Origin: Virgisporangium aurantiacum
Lineage (GTDB): Bacteria > Actinomycetota > Actinomycetes > Mycobacteriales > Micromonosporaceae
Length of the DNA stretch: 64,000 nucleotides
Reading direction: 5' to 3'
NCBI RefSeq assembly: GCF_016863635.1
Contig: NZ_BOPG01000021.1
Coordinates: 60,785-124,784, forward strand
Shown here: positions 50,580 through 58,762 of the stretch, piece after piece
Position numbering within the stretch: the first letter of the stretch is position 1
Layout: the number at the start of each line of letters is the position of its first letter
Notes under the pieces: model-generated
Told to the model about the DNA's origin: nothing
The model's database searches: none
What the model saw: the letters and a program-made list of their open reading frames with translations, nothing else
Made by a program: the position numbers and the translations under genes

Positions 50580-50894
50580 ATGCCGGAACTGTCGGACGGA
50601 AGTTGGACGCTGATCGGGGTGGTCATCGGCATTCTCGCCGTGGCCACCCTGGTCGGCGCGATCGTGCTCGCGGTGAAAGTGTGGCGCACCCGCAAGATGC
50701 TCGACGCCATGGGCGCGGGCGGCAAGTTCGCGTTCTGGGGCTCGATCATCTACACGGTCTTCCCGGTCGACCTGCTCCCCGACCCGGTGTACCTCGACGA
50801 CATGGGCGTGCTGGCCGCGGCGCTCATCTACATGACGCGGCTCTACCACAAGCACAAGGCCGAGCGGCCGCTACCTGAGTTCGAACGCCGCTAG
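50580..50894 (+). CDS. DUF1232 (YkvA-like) membrane protein
   Basis: 104 residues. One N-terminal membrane helix (LIGVVIGILAVATLVGAIVLA, 10-30) and the DUF1232 core WGSIIYTVFPVDLLPDPVYLDDMG near 52-76. Function unknown in the family. TACCGT box 6 nt before ATG. Its end overlaps the convergent TetR gene by 24 bp. Confidence 0.85.
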   Translation: MPELSDGSWTLIGVVIGILAVATLVGAIVLAVKVWRTRKMLDAMGAGGKFAFWGSIIYTVFPVDLLPDPVYLDDMGVLAAALIYMTRLYHKHKAERPLPEFERR

Positions 50895-51425
50895 CACCGC
50901 GTCGAGCATGGCCTGCTGCACCGGCGCCGGGTAGGCGTCGGGGTCGGCCGAGGCCAGCGCCGCGGCGCCCTCCACCAACGAGATCAGCGCGAGAGCGACG
51001 GTCTCACCCTGTTCGAGACCCGCGGCCGACACCAGCCGGGTGATGCGCTCGCGCCAGGCGCGGTTGTTGGCGCGGTGCAGCGACACCAGGTCCTCGTCGG
51101 CGACGGCGGCGGCCAGGAACCCTGTCCACACGACGCTCTCGGCGGTGGTCTCCGCGTCGAGGGCCAACCCCTGGCTCAGCACCGCGCGCAGCGCCTCCCG
51201 CGGCGTGGCGGCGCCGGCCTCCAACCGCTCGACCCGCTCCCGCGTGCGCTCGTGCAGCAGGTCGCGGGCGTGCCGCAGCAGCGCCCGGCGGTTCGGGAAC
51301 CGGTGCATCACCAGCCCCGTGGTGCACCCCGCGGCGGCGGCCACCGCCCGGATCGTCAACCGCTCCAGGCCCTGCCGGGCGAGCACGTCCCACACCGCGC
51401 GCGACAGCCGTTCGTCCCGTGTCAC
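50871..51425 (-). CDS. TetR-family regulator
   Basis: 184 residues. HTH at 4-50 (LSRAVWDVLARQGLERLTIRAVAAAAGCTTGLVMHRFPNRRALLRH) and an alpha-helical TetR C-terminal domain. GTG 51425 is taken as start because a TACGAT box (51433-51438) ends 7 nt upstream; this box lies inside a 33-bp perfect palindrome, so the protein almost surely represses itself. Divergent from a GNAT gene, which it likely controls too. Confidence 0.92.
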   Translation of the reverse strand: MTRDERLSRAVWDVLARQGLERLTIRAVAAAAGCTTGLVMHRFPNRRALLRHARDLLHERTRERVERLEAGAATPREALRAVLSQGLALDAETTAESVVWTGFLAAAVADEDLVSLHRANNRAWRERITRLVSAAGLEQGETVALALISLVEGAAALASADPDAYPAPVQQAMLDAVLAAFELR

Positions 51426-51433
51426 GGTCTTGA

Positions 51434-51466
51434 TCGTAACAAGTGTTACGGTAACACTTGTTACGA
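51434..51466. promoter_or_regulatory. 33-bp perfect palindrome, double TetR operator
   Basis: TCGTAACAAGTGTTAC (51434-51449), G, and its exact reverse complement (51451-51466). Each half is itself a dyad: GTAACA-AG-TGTTAC and GTAACA-CT-TGTTAC. Looks like two adjacent dimer sites covering both divergent promoters. Confidence 0.85.
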
Positions 51467-51477
51467 GGAGGCGGCAG

Positions 51478-51939
51478 GTGGACTGGATCATCGAAGAGCG
51501 GCCGTGGAACGACCCGGCCGGCGTGGCGTTGCGCGCGGCCCAGCGGGCGGAGCTCGACGCCCGCTACGGCAGCGACGACCACGAACCCGGCCCGCCGCCG
51601 TCCGGCGACGACGTCTCGTACTTCGTGGTGGCTCAGGACGCCGGCGGCGCGCCGGTCGGCTGTGGCGCCCTCCGCCGGCTCGACGGGTCCAGCGCCGAGG
51701 TCAAGCGGATGTACGTCGTACCGGCGGCCCGCGGCACCGGCGTCGCCCGCGCGGTGCTCACCGCGCTGGAGGACGCGGCGAAGGAGCGCGGCTGGACCAC
51801 GCTGCGCCTGGAGACCGGCACCCTGCAGCCCGACGCCCAGCGCTTCTACCGGCGCGCCGGCTACCACGAGATCCCGCTCTTCGGTAGCTACATCGGGTCG
51901 GAGCTGTCGGTCTGTTTCGAGCGGCGGCTGTCGGCCTGA
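51478..51939 (+). CDS. GNAT N-acetyltransferase
   Basis: 153 residues. CoA loop KRMYVVPAARGTGVARAVLTAL near 80-101 and C-terminal FYRRAGYHEIPLFGSYIGS, close to small-molecule or amino-acid acetyltransferases. GTG 51478 with GAGGAGG upstream. Divergent from and probably repressed by the TetR at 51425; a resistance or detoxification role is possible. Confidence 0.88.
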   Translation: MDWIIEERPWNDPAGVALRAAQRAELDARYGSDDHEPGPPPSGDDVSYFVVAQDAGGAPVGCGALRRLDGSSAEVKRMYVVPAARGTGVARAVLTALEDAAKERGWTTLRLETGTLQPDAQRFYRRAGYHEIPLFGSYIGSELSVCFERRLSA

Positions 51940-52044
51940 TCTCCCGGAAATCTGCCATCCACCCCTGTGACGTGCGCATTCGTCCCGGGGCGGCCGCACG
52001 ATGAGGAGGTCACCACCGATCACCACCTGCCGGGAGCACCCATA

Positions 52045-52596
52045 ATGCGCGTCCGTACCGCTGTCGTCGTCGCCGCTGCTTGCGGCCTGTTCACCCTGTC
52101 CGGTTGCCAGTTCCTCGACAAGGACGAGCCGGCGGCCGCACCCACCCCCGCGGCCTCCTCGTCCGCCAAAGCGACCCCGTCGGGCAAGGCCACGCCGTCG
52201 GGCAAGGCCACCGGCAAGACCACCGGCGGCGACCTGCCGAACCCGTGCACGCTCCTCACCAAGGCCGAGGTCAGCACGATCGCCGGCGGCAAGCAGGTCA
52301 CCCAGGTCGACGAGGACGGCGAGAAGGACGGCGCCGCCACGCGGTACTGCCAGTGGCAGCTCTCCGGCGGTCAACTCGCGATCTTCCTGTCGAAGACCAG
52401 CGCTTCGGACTTCAAGCAGGCGCACGCCCAGCACCAGAAGGTCACCGGCGTCGGCGACGAGGCCGCGACCGACTCCGGCCACCTCTACGTCCGCCACGGC
52501 GACATCCTCATCGACTCCTACGCGCGGGCCGGCACCGAGGGCGCCTCGACCCAGATGGCCAAGAACGCCGCGCTCAAGGTGATCACCAAACTCTGA
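52045..52596 (+). CDS. DUF3558-like secreted lipoprotein
   Basis: 183 residues. Lipoprotein signal with lipobox LSGC (Cys near residue 21), an Ala/Pro/Ser/Lys linker with an 18-bp repeat (ATPSGK twice), and a globular part LPNPCTLLTKAEVSTIAGG ... RYCQWQL, a pattern like the actinobacterial DUF3558 cell-wall lipoproteins with two Cys for a disulfide. ATG 52045 after GGGAG. Function unknown. Confidence 0.8.
   Translation: MRVRTAVVVAAACGLFTLSGCQFLDKDEPAAAPTPAASSSAKATPSGKATPSGKATGKTTGGDLPNPCTLLTKAEVSTIAGGKQVTQVDEDGEKDGAATRYCQWQLSGGQLAIFLSKTSASDFKQAHAQHQKVTGVGDEAATDSGHLYVRHGDILIDSYARAGTEGASTQMAKNAALKVITKL
52169..52204. repeat. Two in-frame 18-bp repeats in lipoprotein linker
   Basis: Units at 52169 and 52187, each encoding A-T-P-S-G-K. 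Confidence 0.75.
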
Positions 52597-52640
52597 GTCC
52601 GCCGCACCGGGCGTCCACACCCATCGGGGACGATGGTGAC

Positions 52641-53228
52641 GTGGACGCCCGGTTCTGGTTCGACCCCAGTTGTCCGTACACGTGGGTCACCTCGCGCTGG
52701 ATGCGCGAGCTCGAACGGCTCGACCTGCTCCGGGTGACCTGGCAGGTGATGAGCCTGTCGGTGCTGAACGAGCACCGTGACGACGATCCCGAGAACGATC
52801 CGGAGGGCTACCTGTGGGGCCCGGCCCGCCTGTTCGCGGTGGTGCAGGACCGGTACGGGCCCGACGCGCTGGGCGCGCTCTACGACGTCTTCGGTGCGAT
52901 GGTCCACGGGAGTGAGGACGGCTGGCGCCCGGCCGGCGACATCCTCACCGCGGCGGGCCTGCCCACCGACCTGGCCGACGTGATGGAGTCGGCCGAGCAC
53001 GACCCGATCCTGCGCGCGTCGCACGAGGCCGGCGTCAGCCTCGTCGGCACGCACGTCGGCACCCCGATCACGGCGGTCGACCTGCCGGGCGGGCGGCGGG
53101 TCGCGTGGTTCGGCCCGGTCATCTCACGCGTCCCGCACGACGACGAGGCGGCCCGGCTGTGGCACGGCACGCTGATGGTCGCGGGCGTCGACGGATTCCA
53201 CGAACTCAAGGGCCGCCCGCTGGCCTAA
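52641..53228 (+). CDS. DsbA-fold protein, mycothiol-dependent nitroreductase (Rv2466c) family
   Basis: 195 residues. FWFDPSCPYTWVTSRWMRELE at the N-terminus matches the Rv2466c pattern DPxCPWxWxTSRW, with Cys near residue 11 as the nucleophile and Thr in place of the resolving Cys, so a monothiol type. WQVMSLSVLNEHRDDDP and HVGTPITAVDLPG are also typical. The family uses mycothiol, an actinobacterial thiol. GTG 52641. Overlaps the convergent thioredoxin-like gene by 4 bp. Confidence 0.85.
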   Translation: MDARFWFDPSCPYTWVTSRWMRELERLDLLRVTWQVMSLSVLNEHRDDDPENDPEGYLWGPARLFAVVQDRYGPDALGALYDVFGAMVHGSEDGWRPAGDILTAAGLPTDLADVMESAEHDPILRASHEAGVSLVGTHVGTPITAVDLPGGRRVAWFGPVISRVPHDDEAARLWHGTLMVAGVDGFHELKGRPLA

Positions 53229-54052
53229 GGTGCCCCGTCGACCGCTTTCGTGAGATCGTCGGCCTCGGTGTCGATCTCCTTGCCGTTGACGTACGCGGCC
53301 GGCACCGACCTGACCCCGGCCGACTGGGCGGCGCTCGTGGCGTCGCGGACCCAGGTGACCTTCTCCCCCTTGATCACGCACTGCCGGAAGGCGGCGCCCA
53401 GCCCGAGCGTCTCGCCGGTGCCGGCGAGCTGCTCGTCGGTGGGGCCGGCGGTGTCCTCAGGCGGCTGGTTGCGCAGCAGGTGGCCGTGCAGCTCCAGCGT
53501 CTTGCCACCCTCGTAGGCGCACGCCATGGCCGCCGCCGCGCGGGTCGAGTAGCGGTTCTTGGAGCGGTCGTCGATGAACGCCACCGGGTGGATGGCCAGG
53601 GTGATCCGGTTGGACCCGACGTAGCCGGCCAGGGCGCTCTCGGTGCCGGCCTCGAACGTGGCGCACGGCGGGCACTGGTAGTCGACGTAGACGTCCACCT
53701 TCACCGGCCCGCTCCCGACCGTGAGCCCGTCGCGCGGCGAGGCGGGCGGCACGGTCGAGCTCGCGCTCGGGCCGGCGGTCTTCTTCGCGTCGTCGTCATC
53801 GTCGCCCGACCGCACGATCATGATCGCCGCGAACCCGACCACCACCAGCATCAACACCACCGCGACGCCGGTGATCACCAGGATGTGCGACCGCTGGTTC
53901 GACGGCGGCGGCCCCGGCGGATACTGCCCGTACCCGGGCTGCGGGTACCCGAGCTGCTGGTACCCCGGTGGCGGGTACTGCCCGTACCCGGGCTGCGGCT
54001 GCTGCCCATACCCCTGCTGCCACCGGTTCGGATCCTCACCACCCGGGTACAT
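53225..54052 (-). CDS. Membrane-anchored thioredoxin-fold (DsbA-like) protein
   Basis: 275 residues: a Gly/Tyr/Pro/Gln-rich N-terminal tail with GYGQYPPPGYQQ repeats (1-50), one membrane helix (ILVITGVAVVLMLVVVGFAAI, about 57-78), an acidic and Ser/Pro linker, and an extracytoplasmic thioredoxin fold with the redox motif CPPC in VYVDYQCPPCATFE (about 124-138) and cis-Pro SVPAAYVNG. Probably oxidises or isomerises disulfides outside the membrane. ATG 54052 has GGAGG 5 nt upstream. Confidence 0.9.
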   Translation of the reverse strand: MYPGGEDPNRWQQGYGQQPQPGYGQYPPPGYQQLGYPQPGYGQYPPGPPPSNQRSHILVITGVAVVLMLVVVGFAAIMIVRSGDDDDDAKKTAGPSASSTVPPASPRDGLTVGSGPVKVDVYVDYQCPPCATFEAGTESALAGYVGSNRITLAIHPVAFIDDRSKNRYSTRAAAAMACAYEGGKTLELHGHLLRNQPPEDTAGPTDEQLAGTGETLGLGAAFRQCVIKGEKVTWVRDATSAAQSAGVRSVPAAYVNGKEIDTEADDLTKAVDGAP

Positions 54053-54104
54053 CGCACCTCCGCATGCCGGCCGTCGGCGCCATTATGGCCGGGGGACGCA
54101 CGCG

Positions 54105-55445
54105 TCAGGGGCGTTCGACGTCCCACGCCAGGATCAGGTCGTCGCCGGCGAGGTAGGCGCACCGGTTCGACAGGCGCAGCGCGTCCACCGAAGGTCCGAT
54201 ATCGACCTGCGCGGACCCGGCGCCGATCGACGGCGCCATCGCGACCACCAGCCGATCGACCAGACCGGCCGCGAGCATCGCGGCGATCACCCCGGCGCCG
54301 CCCTCGACCAGCACCGACCGCACGCCTGCGGCGCGCAGGTCGGAAAGGACCGCACCCAGGTCAAGGCCACCCGGACCCGCCGGCACCGCGCGAATTCCGA
54401 CACCTGACGCGCGCAGCGCCGCCGCCTTCTCCGCATCCATGCCTTCGGTGGTGAAGACGGTGGTGGACGCGTCGTCGGCGAACACCCGAGCGGCGGGTCG
54501 GGTACGCAGGTCGGGATCGAGCACCACGCGCAGCGGCGAGGCGCCCGCGACCAGGCGGACGGTCAACTGCGGGTCGTCGCGTTCGATCGTGTCGGCGCCG
54601 ACGATCACCGCGTCGGACGCCGCCCGCAGCGCGTGCGACACCGGGTCGGCGGCGCGCTCGGCGATCCGGCCGTCGACCGTCTGCGCGTACGAGAGCACGA
54701 CGTACGGGCGGCCCTCCCGCGGCTCGACGTCGCCCATCAGGCGGTGCACGTCGACCGGCGCCTCGGGCAGTTCGGTGAGCTCGGACCCGACCGGCGCGAC
54801 GTGGCCCATCCGGTTGGCCTTGGTGTTGAGGTAGCCCGCGTTGCGGTGATGGGCCGACGTCGGGATCGCGGCCATCGTCTCGACCTTGATCCCGTTGGCC
54901 CGCAGCCCGTCGGCCTTGGCCGGGTTGTTCGACATCAGCCGCACGGCGCGGACGCCGATCGCGCCGAGCACGTGCGCGGCGTCGGCGTAGTCGCGGAGGT
55001 CGGCCGGCAGGCCCAGGCGGAGGTTGGCGTCGACGGTGTCGGCGCCGAAGTCCTGCTCGACGTACGCGCGCAGCTTGTTGACCAGGCCGATCCCCCGGCC
55101 CTCCTGGCCGGTGAGGTAGAGCACAACGCCCCGGCCCTCGGCGGCGACCCGCCGGAGCGCGGTCCGCAGTTGCACACCGCAGTCGCACCGCAACGATCCG
55201 AGTACGTCGCCGGTGAGGCACTCGGAGTGCAGGCGGGCGAGCACCGGTTCGTCGCCGGTGACGTCACCCTTGATCAGGGCGAGGTACGGGTGCCCCGCGG
55301 CGGTCTCGAAGACCCTGGTGAGGAACTCGCCGTACGGCGTGGGGATCACCACGGAACACACGTCGACCGGGGTGCTGTCGGCGTCGCCGTTACGCTGCGA
55401 CGGCACAACCTCTGGGTGGCTGGTTAGCCGTGGTGGATGAATCAT
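54105..55445 (-). CDS. GTP cyclohydrolase II fused to a RibD-type reductase domain
   Basis: About 446 residues. N-terminal RibA domain opens GTP to a pyrimidine: zinc cysteines in SECLTGDVLGSLRCDCG, GQEGRGIGLVNKLRAY with the Tyr (equivalent of E. coli Tyr105) that marks true cyclohydrolase II rather than the formamide-releasing variants. C-terminal RibD reductase (VVLSYAQTVDGRIA, VGADTIERDDPQLTVRL, VLVEGGAGVIAAML) for NADPH reduction; no deaminase domain. ATG 55445 preferred; ATG 55493 is possible but would leave 12 bp to the divergent gene. Probably feeds the PTPS-like pathway beside it rather than riboflavin (inference). Confidence 0.88.
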   Translation of the reverse strand: MIHPPRLTSHPEVVPSQRNGDADSTPVDVCSVVIPTPYGEFLTRVFETAAGHPYLALIKGDVTGDEPVLARLHSECLTGDVLGSLRCDCGVQLRTALRRVAAEGRGVVLYLTGQEGRGIGLVNKLRAYVEQDFGADTVDANLRLGLPADLRDYADAAHVLGAIGVRAVRLMSNNPAKADGLRANGIKVETMAAIPTSAHHRNAGYLNTKANRMGHVAPVGSELTELPEAPVDVHRLMGDVEPREGRPYVVLSYAQTVDGRIAERAADPVSHALRAASDAVIVGADTIERDDPQLTVRLVAGASPLRVVLDPDLRTRPAARVFADDASTTVFTTEGMDAEKAAALRASGVGIRAVPAGPGGLDLGAVLSDLRAAGVRSVLVEGGAGVIAAMLAAGLVDRLVVAMAPSIGAGSAQVDIGPSVDALRLSNRCAYLAGDDLILAWDVERP

Positions 55446-55505
55446 GCGACCGTTACTACCACGTGAACAGACCTTTCGACCATGCGAAGACATAGGGGTT
55501 AGTGA

Positions 55506-56489
55506 ATGAAGGCACGCGCGGTGCGATTTACCGCCCCACGCCAGGTCGGCGTCGATGACGTGGTGTTGCCGGAGGTGGAACCGGGCCGGATCATGGTGCG
55601 TACCTCTTTCTCCGGCATCAGTTCCGGCACCGAAATGCTGGCGTACCGCGGCGAGCTTGATCCGTCGACGGATCTCGATGAGTCGTTATCCACGCTGTCG
55701 GGAAATTTCGGATATCCATTCAGTTACGGGTACAGCTGCGTCGGCATCGTCGAACGGGGTACCACCGATATACCCGCCGGTTCGCCGGTATTCACCTTCC
55801 ACCCGCACCAGGACCGTCTCGTCGTCGCCGAATCCGATGTCGTGCTTCTGTCACCCGGCGTTTCCCTTCGCGAAGCGACGCTTTTTCCCCTGGTGGAGAC
55901 CGCGCTGCAACTGACCCTCGACGCCGGCCCGGTGCTGGGGGAAACCGTGGTGGTCACCGGGCTCGGCCCGGTGGGCCTGCTCACGGCGTTGCTGCTCGGC
56001 CGGGCCGGCGCGCGGGTGCTGGCCGGCGAGCCGCGCAGTTGGCGACGAGACGTGGCCGCGTCGCTCGGTGTGACGGCCGTCGCGCCCGAGTCGCTCCGGG
56101 CGGCCGTCCCCGACGGCGGCGTGCCGCTGCTGGTGGAGTCGTCCGGTGTCCCGGCCGCCCTCGCCGACGGGCTGAGCCTGCTCGCCCACGAGGGCACCGC
56201 GCTGGTGGCGTCGTGGTACGGGACCAAGCCGGTGCCGTTGCCGCTCGGCGCGGAGTTCCACCGCCGCCGGCTCACGATCCGCAGCAGCCAGGTGAGCACG
56301 ATCCCGGCCGCGGCCCAGGGCCGGTGGACGCGCGACCGCCGCCGGGCCGCCGCCGCCGAGCTGTTGGCCGAGCTCCCGTTGGCAGCCCTGGCCACGACCG
56401 AATATCCGCTTGATGACGCGGCGTCGGCGTATGCGTCGATTGACCGGGGAGACCCCGGCCTGATCCACGTGGCACTGCGATATGAATAG
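55506..56489 (+). CDS. BchC-like MDR dehydrogenase
   Basis: 327 residues of the medium-chain dehydrogenase family, nearest in pattern to BchC-type hydroxyethyl/secondary-alcohol dehydrogenases: SFSGISSGTEMLAYRGEL replaces the usual catalytic-zinc Cys segment, YSCVGIVERGTTDIPAGSPVF, and the NAD loop VVVTGLGPVGLLTALLLG near 142. Ribosome site AGGGG 7 nt before ATG 55506. The first 400 bp are noticeably less GC-rich than the neighbours. First gene of a plus-strand run with overlapping frames into the PTPS-like gene. Confidence 0.82.
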   Translation: MKARAVRFTAPRQVGVDDVVLPEVEPGRIMVRTSFSGISSGTEMLAYRGELDPSTDLDESLSTLSGNFGYPFSYGYSCVGIVERGTTDIPAGSPVFTFHPHQDRLVVAESDVVLLSPGVSLREATLFPLVETALQLTLDAGPVLGETVVVTGLGPVGLLTALLLGRAGARVLAGEPRSWRRDVAASLGVTAVAPESLRAAVPDGGVPLLVESSGVPAALADGLSLLAHEGTALVASWYGTKPVPLPLGAEFHRRRLTIRSSQVSTIPAAAQGRWTRDRRRAAAAELLAELPLAALATTEYPLDDAASAYASIDRGDPGLIHVALRYE

Positions 56490-56871
56490 GTCCATGTTCG
56501 AAACTGGTACGTCCGCCACGGTCCGCTCGTTCCACGTCATGCCCGGCATGCCGCCGCCCGAGGGCGAGCGCCACTCCCACGACTACCGGTTCGACGTCGT
56601 CGTGACGCGCGACCAACTCGACGAGCGCGGCATGGTCGTCGACCTCGACGTGCTCGACGACGCGCTCGGCGACCTGGTGCGCCGCCTCGACGACGCCGAC
56701 CTCGACGCGATCGTGGCGCCCGACATGGGCGTCGAGGCGGTCACCGTCGAGGTGTTCGCCCAGTGGGTGCACGCGCAGCTGGCGAAGGCCCTCTCGGGCG
56801 GCGTCGTGCTCGGGGTGCGGGTGTTCGAGAACGCGATCGCGTTCGGCGGTTACCGGGCACCGCTCGCGTGA
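56482..56871 (+). CDS. 6-pyruvoyl-tetrahydropterin synthase homologue without catalytic Cys
   Basis: 129-residue T-fold protein (125 if ATG 56494 is used). Candidate zinc His residues 18, 31 and 33 (SFHVMPG, ERHSHDYRF) and the pterin-anchoring Glu in VRVFENAIAFGGY are present. The protein has no cysteine at all, and the Asp-His pair of PTPS is replaced (DDADLDAIV), so classic PTPS chemistry is not expected. I recall a S. coelicolor homologue (SCO6650) whose structure was solved and which lacks PTPS activity but keeps a pterin-like pocket. Overlaps both neighbours, so co-translated. Confidence 0.82.
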   Translation: MNRSMFETGTSATVRSFHVMPGMPPPEGERHSHDYRFDVVVTRDQLDERGMVVDLDVLDDALGDLVRRLDDADLDAIVAPDMGVEAVTVEVFAQWVHAQLAKALSGGVVLGVRVFENAIAFGGYRAPLA

Positions 56872-58100
56872 CGTTCACCGTCTCGCTCGTCACAGTCGGC
56901 GACCCGGACACGATGACCGGGGGTTATCTCTATCACCGCCGGGTCGCCGACCGGGCCGCCACAAACGACGCACGAATCGACTTCCGGTCGCTGCCGACGT
57001 CGCGGTTCCCGCTGCCCCTGCTGGCCGGGCGGTCCCTGATGGCCCGCATCCGCCGCGAGCAGCCCGACGTCGTCCTGCTCGACAGCATCGCGGCCGCGTT
57101 CGTAGGCCCGTGGCTCGGTGCCGGTGCCCGCGCTGCTGGCTCTGGCGCCGCTGGCCCTGGCGCCGCTGGCCCTGGCGCCGCTGGCCCTGGCGCCGCTGGC
57201 CCTCGCGCCTTTGGCGCCGGTGCCGGTGCCGCCGGTGGCCCAGGCGCCGGTGCGCGTGGCGCCGGTGCCGCCGGTGCTCGTGCCGGTGCGTTGCCGCCGG
57301 TCGTCGCGATCCTGCACCAGCCGCCGGGCGGCATCGACCACGGCGGCCTGCGCCGGTCGCTCCAGGCCCGGCTCGACCGGACGGCCTACCGGCACGTGTC
57401 GCGGCTGCTCGTGGCCAGCGCCGACCTCGCCGACACGCTGCGCGCCGGCGGGCTGCCCGGCGACCTGATGCGGGTGGTGCCGCCGGGCCGGGACCCGGCG
57501 TCCTCGGCCGTGATCGACCCGGGCGACCTGCGCGCCGGCCGTCGCGCCGCGGTCCTGTCCGTGGGCAACTGGGTGGCCCGCAAGGGGCTGCTCGACCTGC
57601 TGGAGGCGCTCGCGTCGCTGCCGGCGGACGCCGCCACCCTGCACCTGCTCGGCGACGACGCCGTGGAGCCGGCGTACGCGTCCCGGGTCCGCGAGCGGAT
57701 GGCCGCACCGGATCTCGCCGGCCGGGTGGTGGCGCACGGCGTGAAGACGCCGGGCGAGGTGGTCGGGTTCTACCGGGCCGCCGACGTGTTCGCGCTGGCG
57801 AGCCTGCGGGAGCCGTACGGCACGGTGTACGGCGAGGCGATGACCGAGGGGCTGCCCGTGGTCGGCTGGGACGCCGGCAACCTGCCGCACCTGGCACGGA
57901 ACGGCGTCGAAGGGCTGGCCGTACCTCCCGGTGACGTGCCCGCGCTGGCCGAGGCCCTGCGGTCCCTGACGCTCGACGAACCCGTGCGTCGGCGGATGGC
58001 GGCCGCGGCGAAGCTGCGGGCATCCGAGTTCCCGACCTGGGACGACACCGCCCGCATGGTGTTCGACGAGCTGCGGGATGTAGTGAAGGAGGCCCAGTGA
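56868..58100 (+). CDS. GT4-family glycosyltransferase with repeat insertion
   Basis: 410-residue GT-B enzyme. N-terminal FTVSLVTVGDPDTMTGGYLYHRRVAD; donor domain with VLSVGNWVARKGLLDLLEAL, HGVKTPGEVVGFYRAADVFALASLREPYGTVYGEAMTEGLPVVGWDAGNLPHL (E-x7-E site). A block of about 60 Gly/Ala/Pro residues (57117-57297), partly from 15-bp repeats, is inserted in the N-terminal domain just before VVAILHQPPGG. GTG 56868 overlaps the PTPS-like stop (GTGA). Likely glycosylates the product of the GTP-derived pathway. Confidence 0.87.
   Translation: MTFTVSLVTVGDPDTMTGGYLYHRRVADRAATNDARIDFRSLPTSRFPLPLLAGRSLMARIRREQPDVVLLDSIAAAFVGPWLGAGARAAGSGAAGPGAAGPGAAGPGAAGPRAFGAGAGAAGGPGAGARGAGAAGARAGALPPVVAILHQPPGGIDHGGLRRSLQARLDRTAYRHVSRLLVASADLADTLRAGGLPGDLMRVVPPGRDPASSAVIDPGDLRAGRRAAVLSVGNWVARKGLLDLLEALASLPADAATLHLLGDDAVEPAYASRVRERMAAPDLAGRVVAHGVKTPGEVVGFYRAADVFALASLREPYGTVYGEAMTEGLPVVGWDAGNLPHLARNGVEGLAVPPGDVPALAEALRSLTLDEPVRRRMAAAAKLRASEFPTWDDTARMVFDELRDVVKEAQ
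57139..57213. repeat. 15-bp in-frame repeats in the glycosyltransferase
   Basis: Units of GCCCTGGCGCCGCTG at 57139 (one change), 57154, 57169 and 57184, and a worn copy at 57199; degenerate GCCGGT repeats continue to about 57297. Confidence 0.92.
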
Positions 58101-58762
58101 AGTTCGAGGCCGTGCTGTTCGACGCCGGTGACACGCTGATCCGCCTGTGCGGCAACGGCGAGTCGCTCCTGCACCGGGCGGCGGCGACCCTCGGGTGCGA
58201 CCCGCTCGACCCGGCCGAGGTCGCCGGCGTGTGGCAACGCGTGCTCGACCGCAGCGGCACCGCCGAGGAACTCGCCAAGGGCCGCGACCTGTCCACCACG
58301 AAGCACCGCGAAGTGTGGATCTCGCTGTACGAGGCGGCCGGCTGCGAGAGCCTGGCACCGGGCCTCAGCACCGGGTTGTACGAGCTGACCGTCGACGCGG
58401 CGTCGTGGGAGGCGTTCCCCGACACGGTTCCGACGCTCGCCGCCCTGCGCGACCGCGGCCTGCGCGTCGGCATCGTCAGCGACACCGGCTTCGACCTGCG
58501 CCCGGCCCTGGACCGGTTGGGGCTCTCGCCCTACGTCGACGCGGTGGTGATGTCGTACGAGTACGGCGTCTGCAAGCCGGCCACCAAGGTGTTCCTGGCC
58601 GCCTGCGACAAGCTCCGGGTGGACCCGGAACGGACGCTCATGGTGGGCGACAACCCGCTGACCGACTCCGGCGGCGTGGCCGCCGGGATGTGCGTCTTCC
58701 TGCTACCGCGCCCCGCCCGCACCGGCCCCCGCGGCCTCGAACACGTCCTGTCGCTCGTCTGA
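58097..58762 (+). CDS. HAD-superfamily phosphatase
   Basis: 221 residues. Motif I VLFDAGDTLI (Asp9 nucleophile), motif II IVSDTGF near 136, motif III Lys in GVCKPATKVF near 157, motif IV VGDNPLTDSGG near 180. Removes phosphate from a small metabolite. GTG overlaps the glycosyltransferase stop (GTGA). Its 3' end overlaps the antisense phosphotransferase gene by 60 bp. Confidence 0.9.
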   Translation: MKFEAVLFDAGDTLIRLCGNGESLLHRAAATLGCDPLDPAEVAGVWQRVLDRSGTAEELAKGRDLSTTKHREVWISLYEAAGCESLAPGLSTGLYELTVDAASWEAFPDTVPTLAALRDRGLRVGIVSDTGFDLRPALDRLGLSPYVDAVVMSYEYGVCKPATKVFLAACDKLRVDPERTLMVGDNPLTDSGGVAAGMCVFLLPRPARTGPRGLEHVLSLV

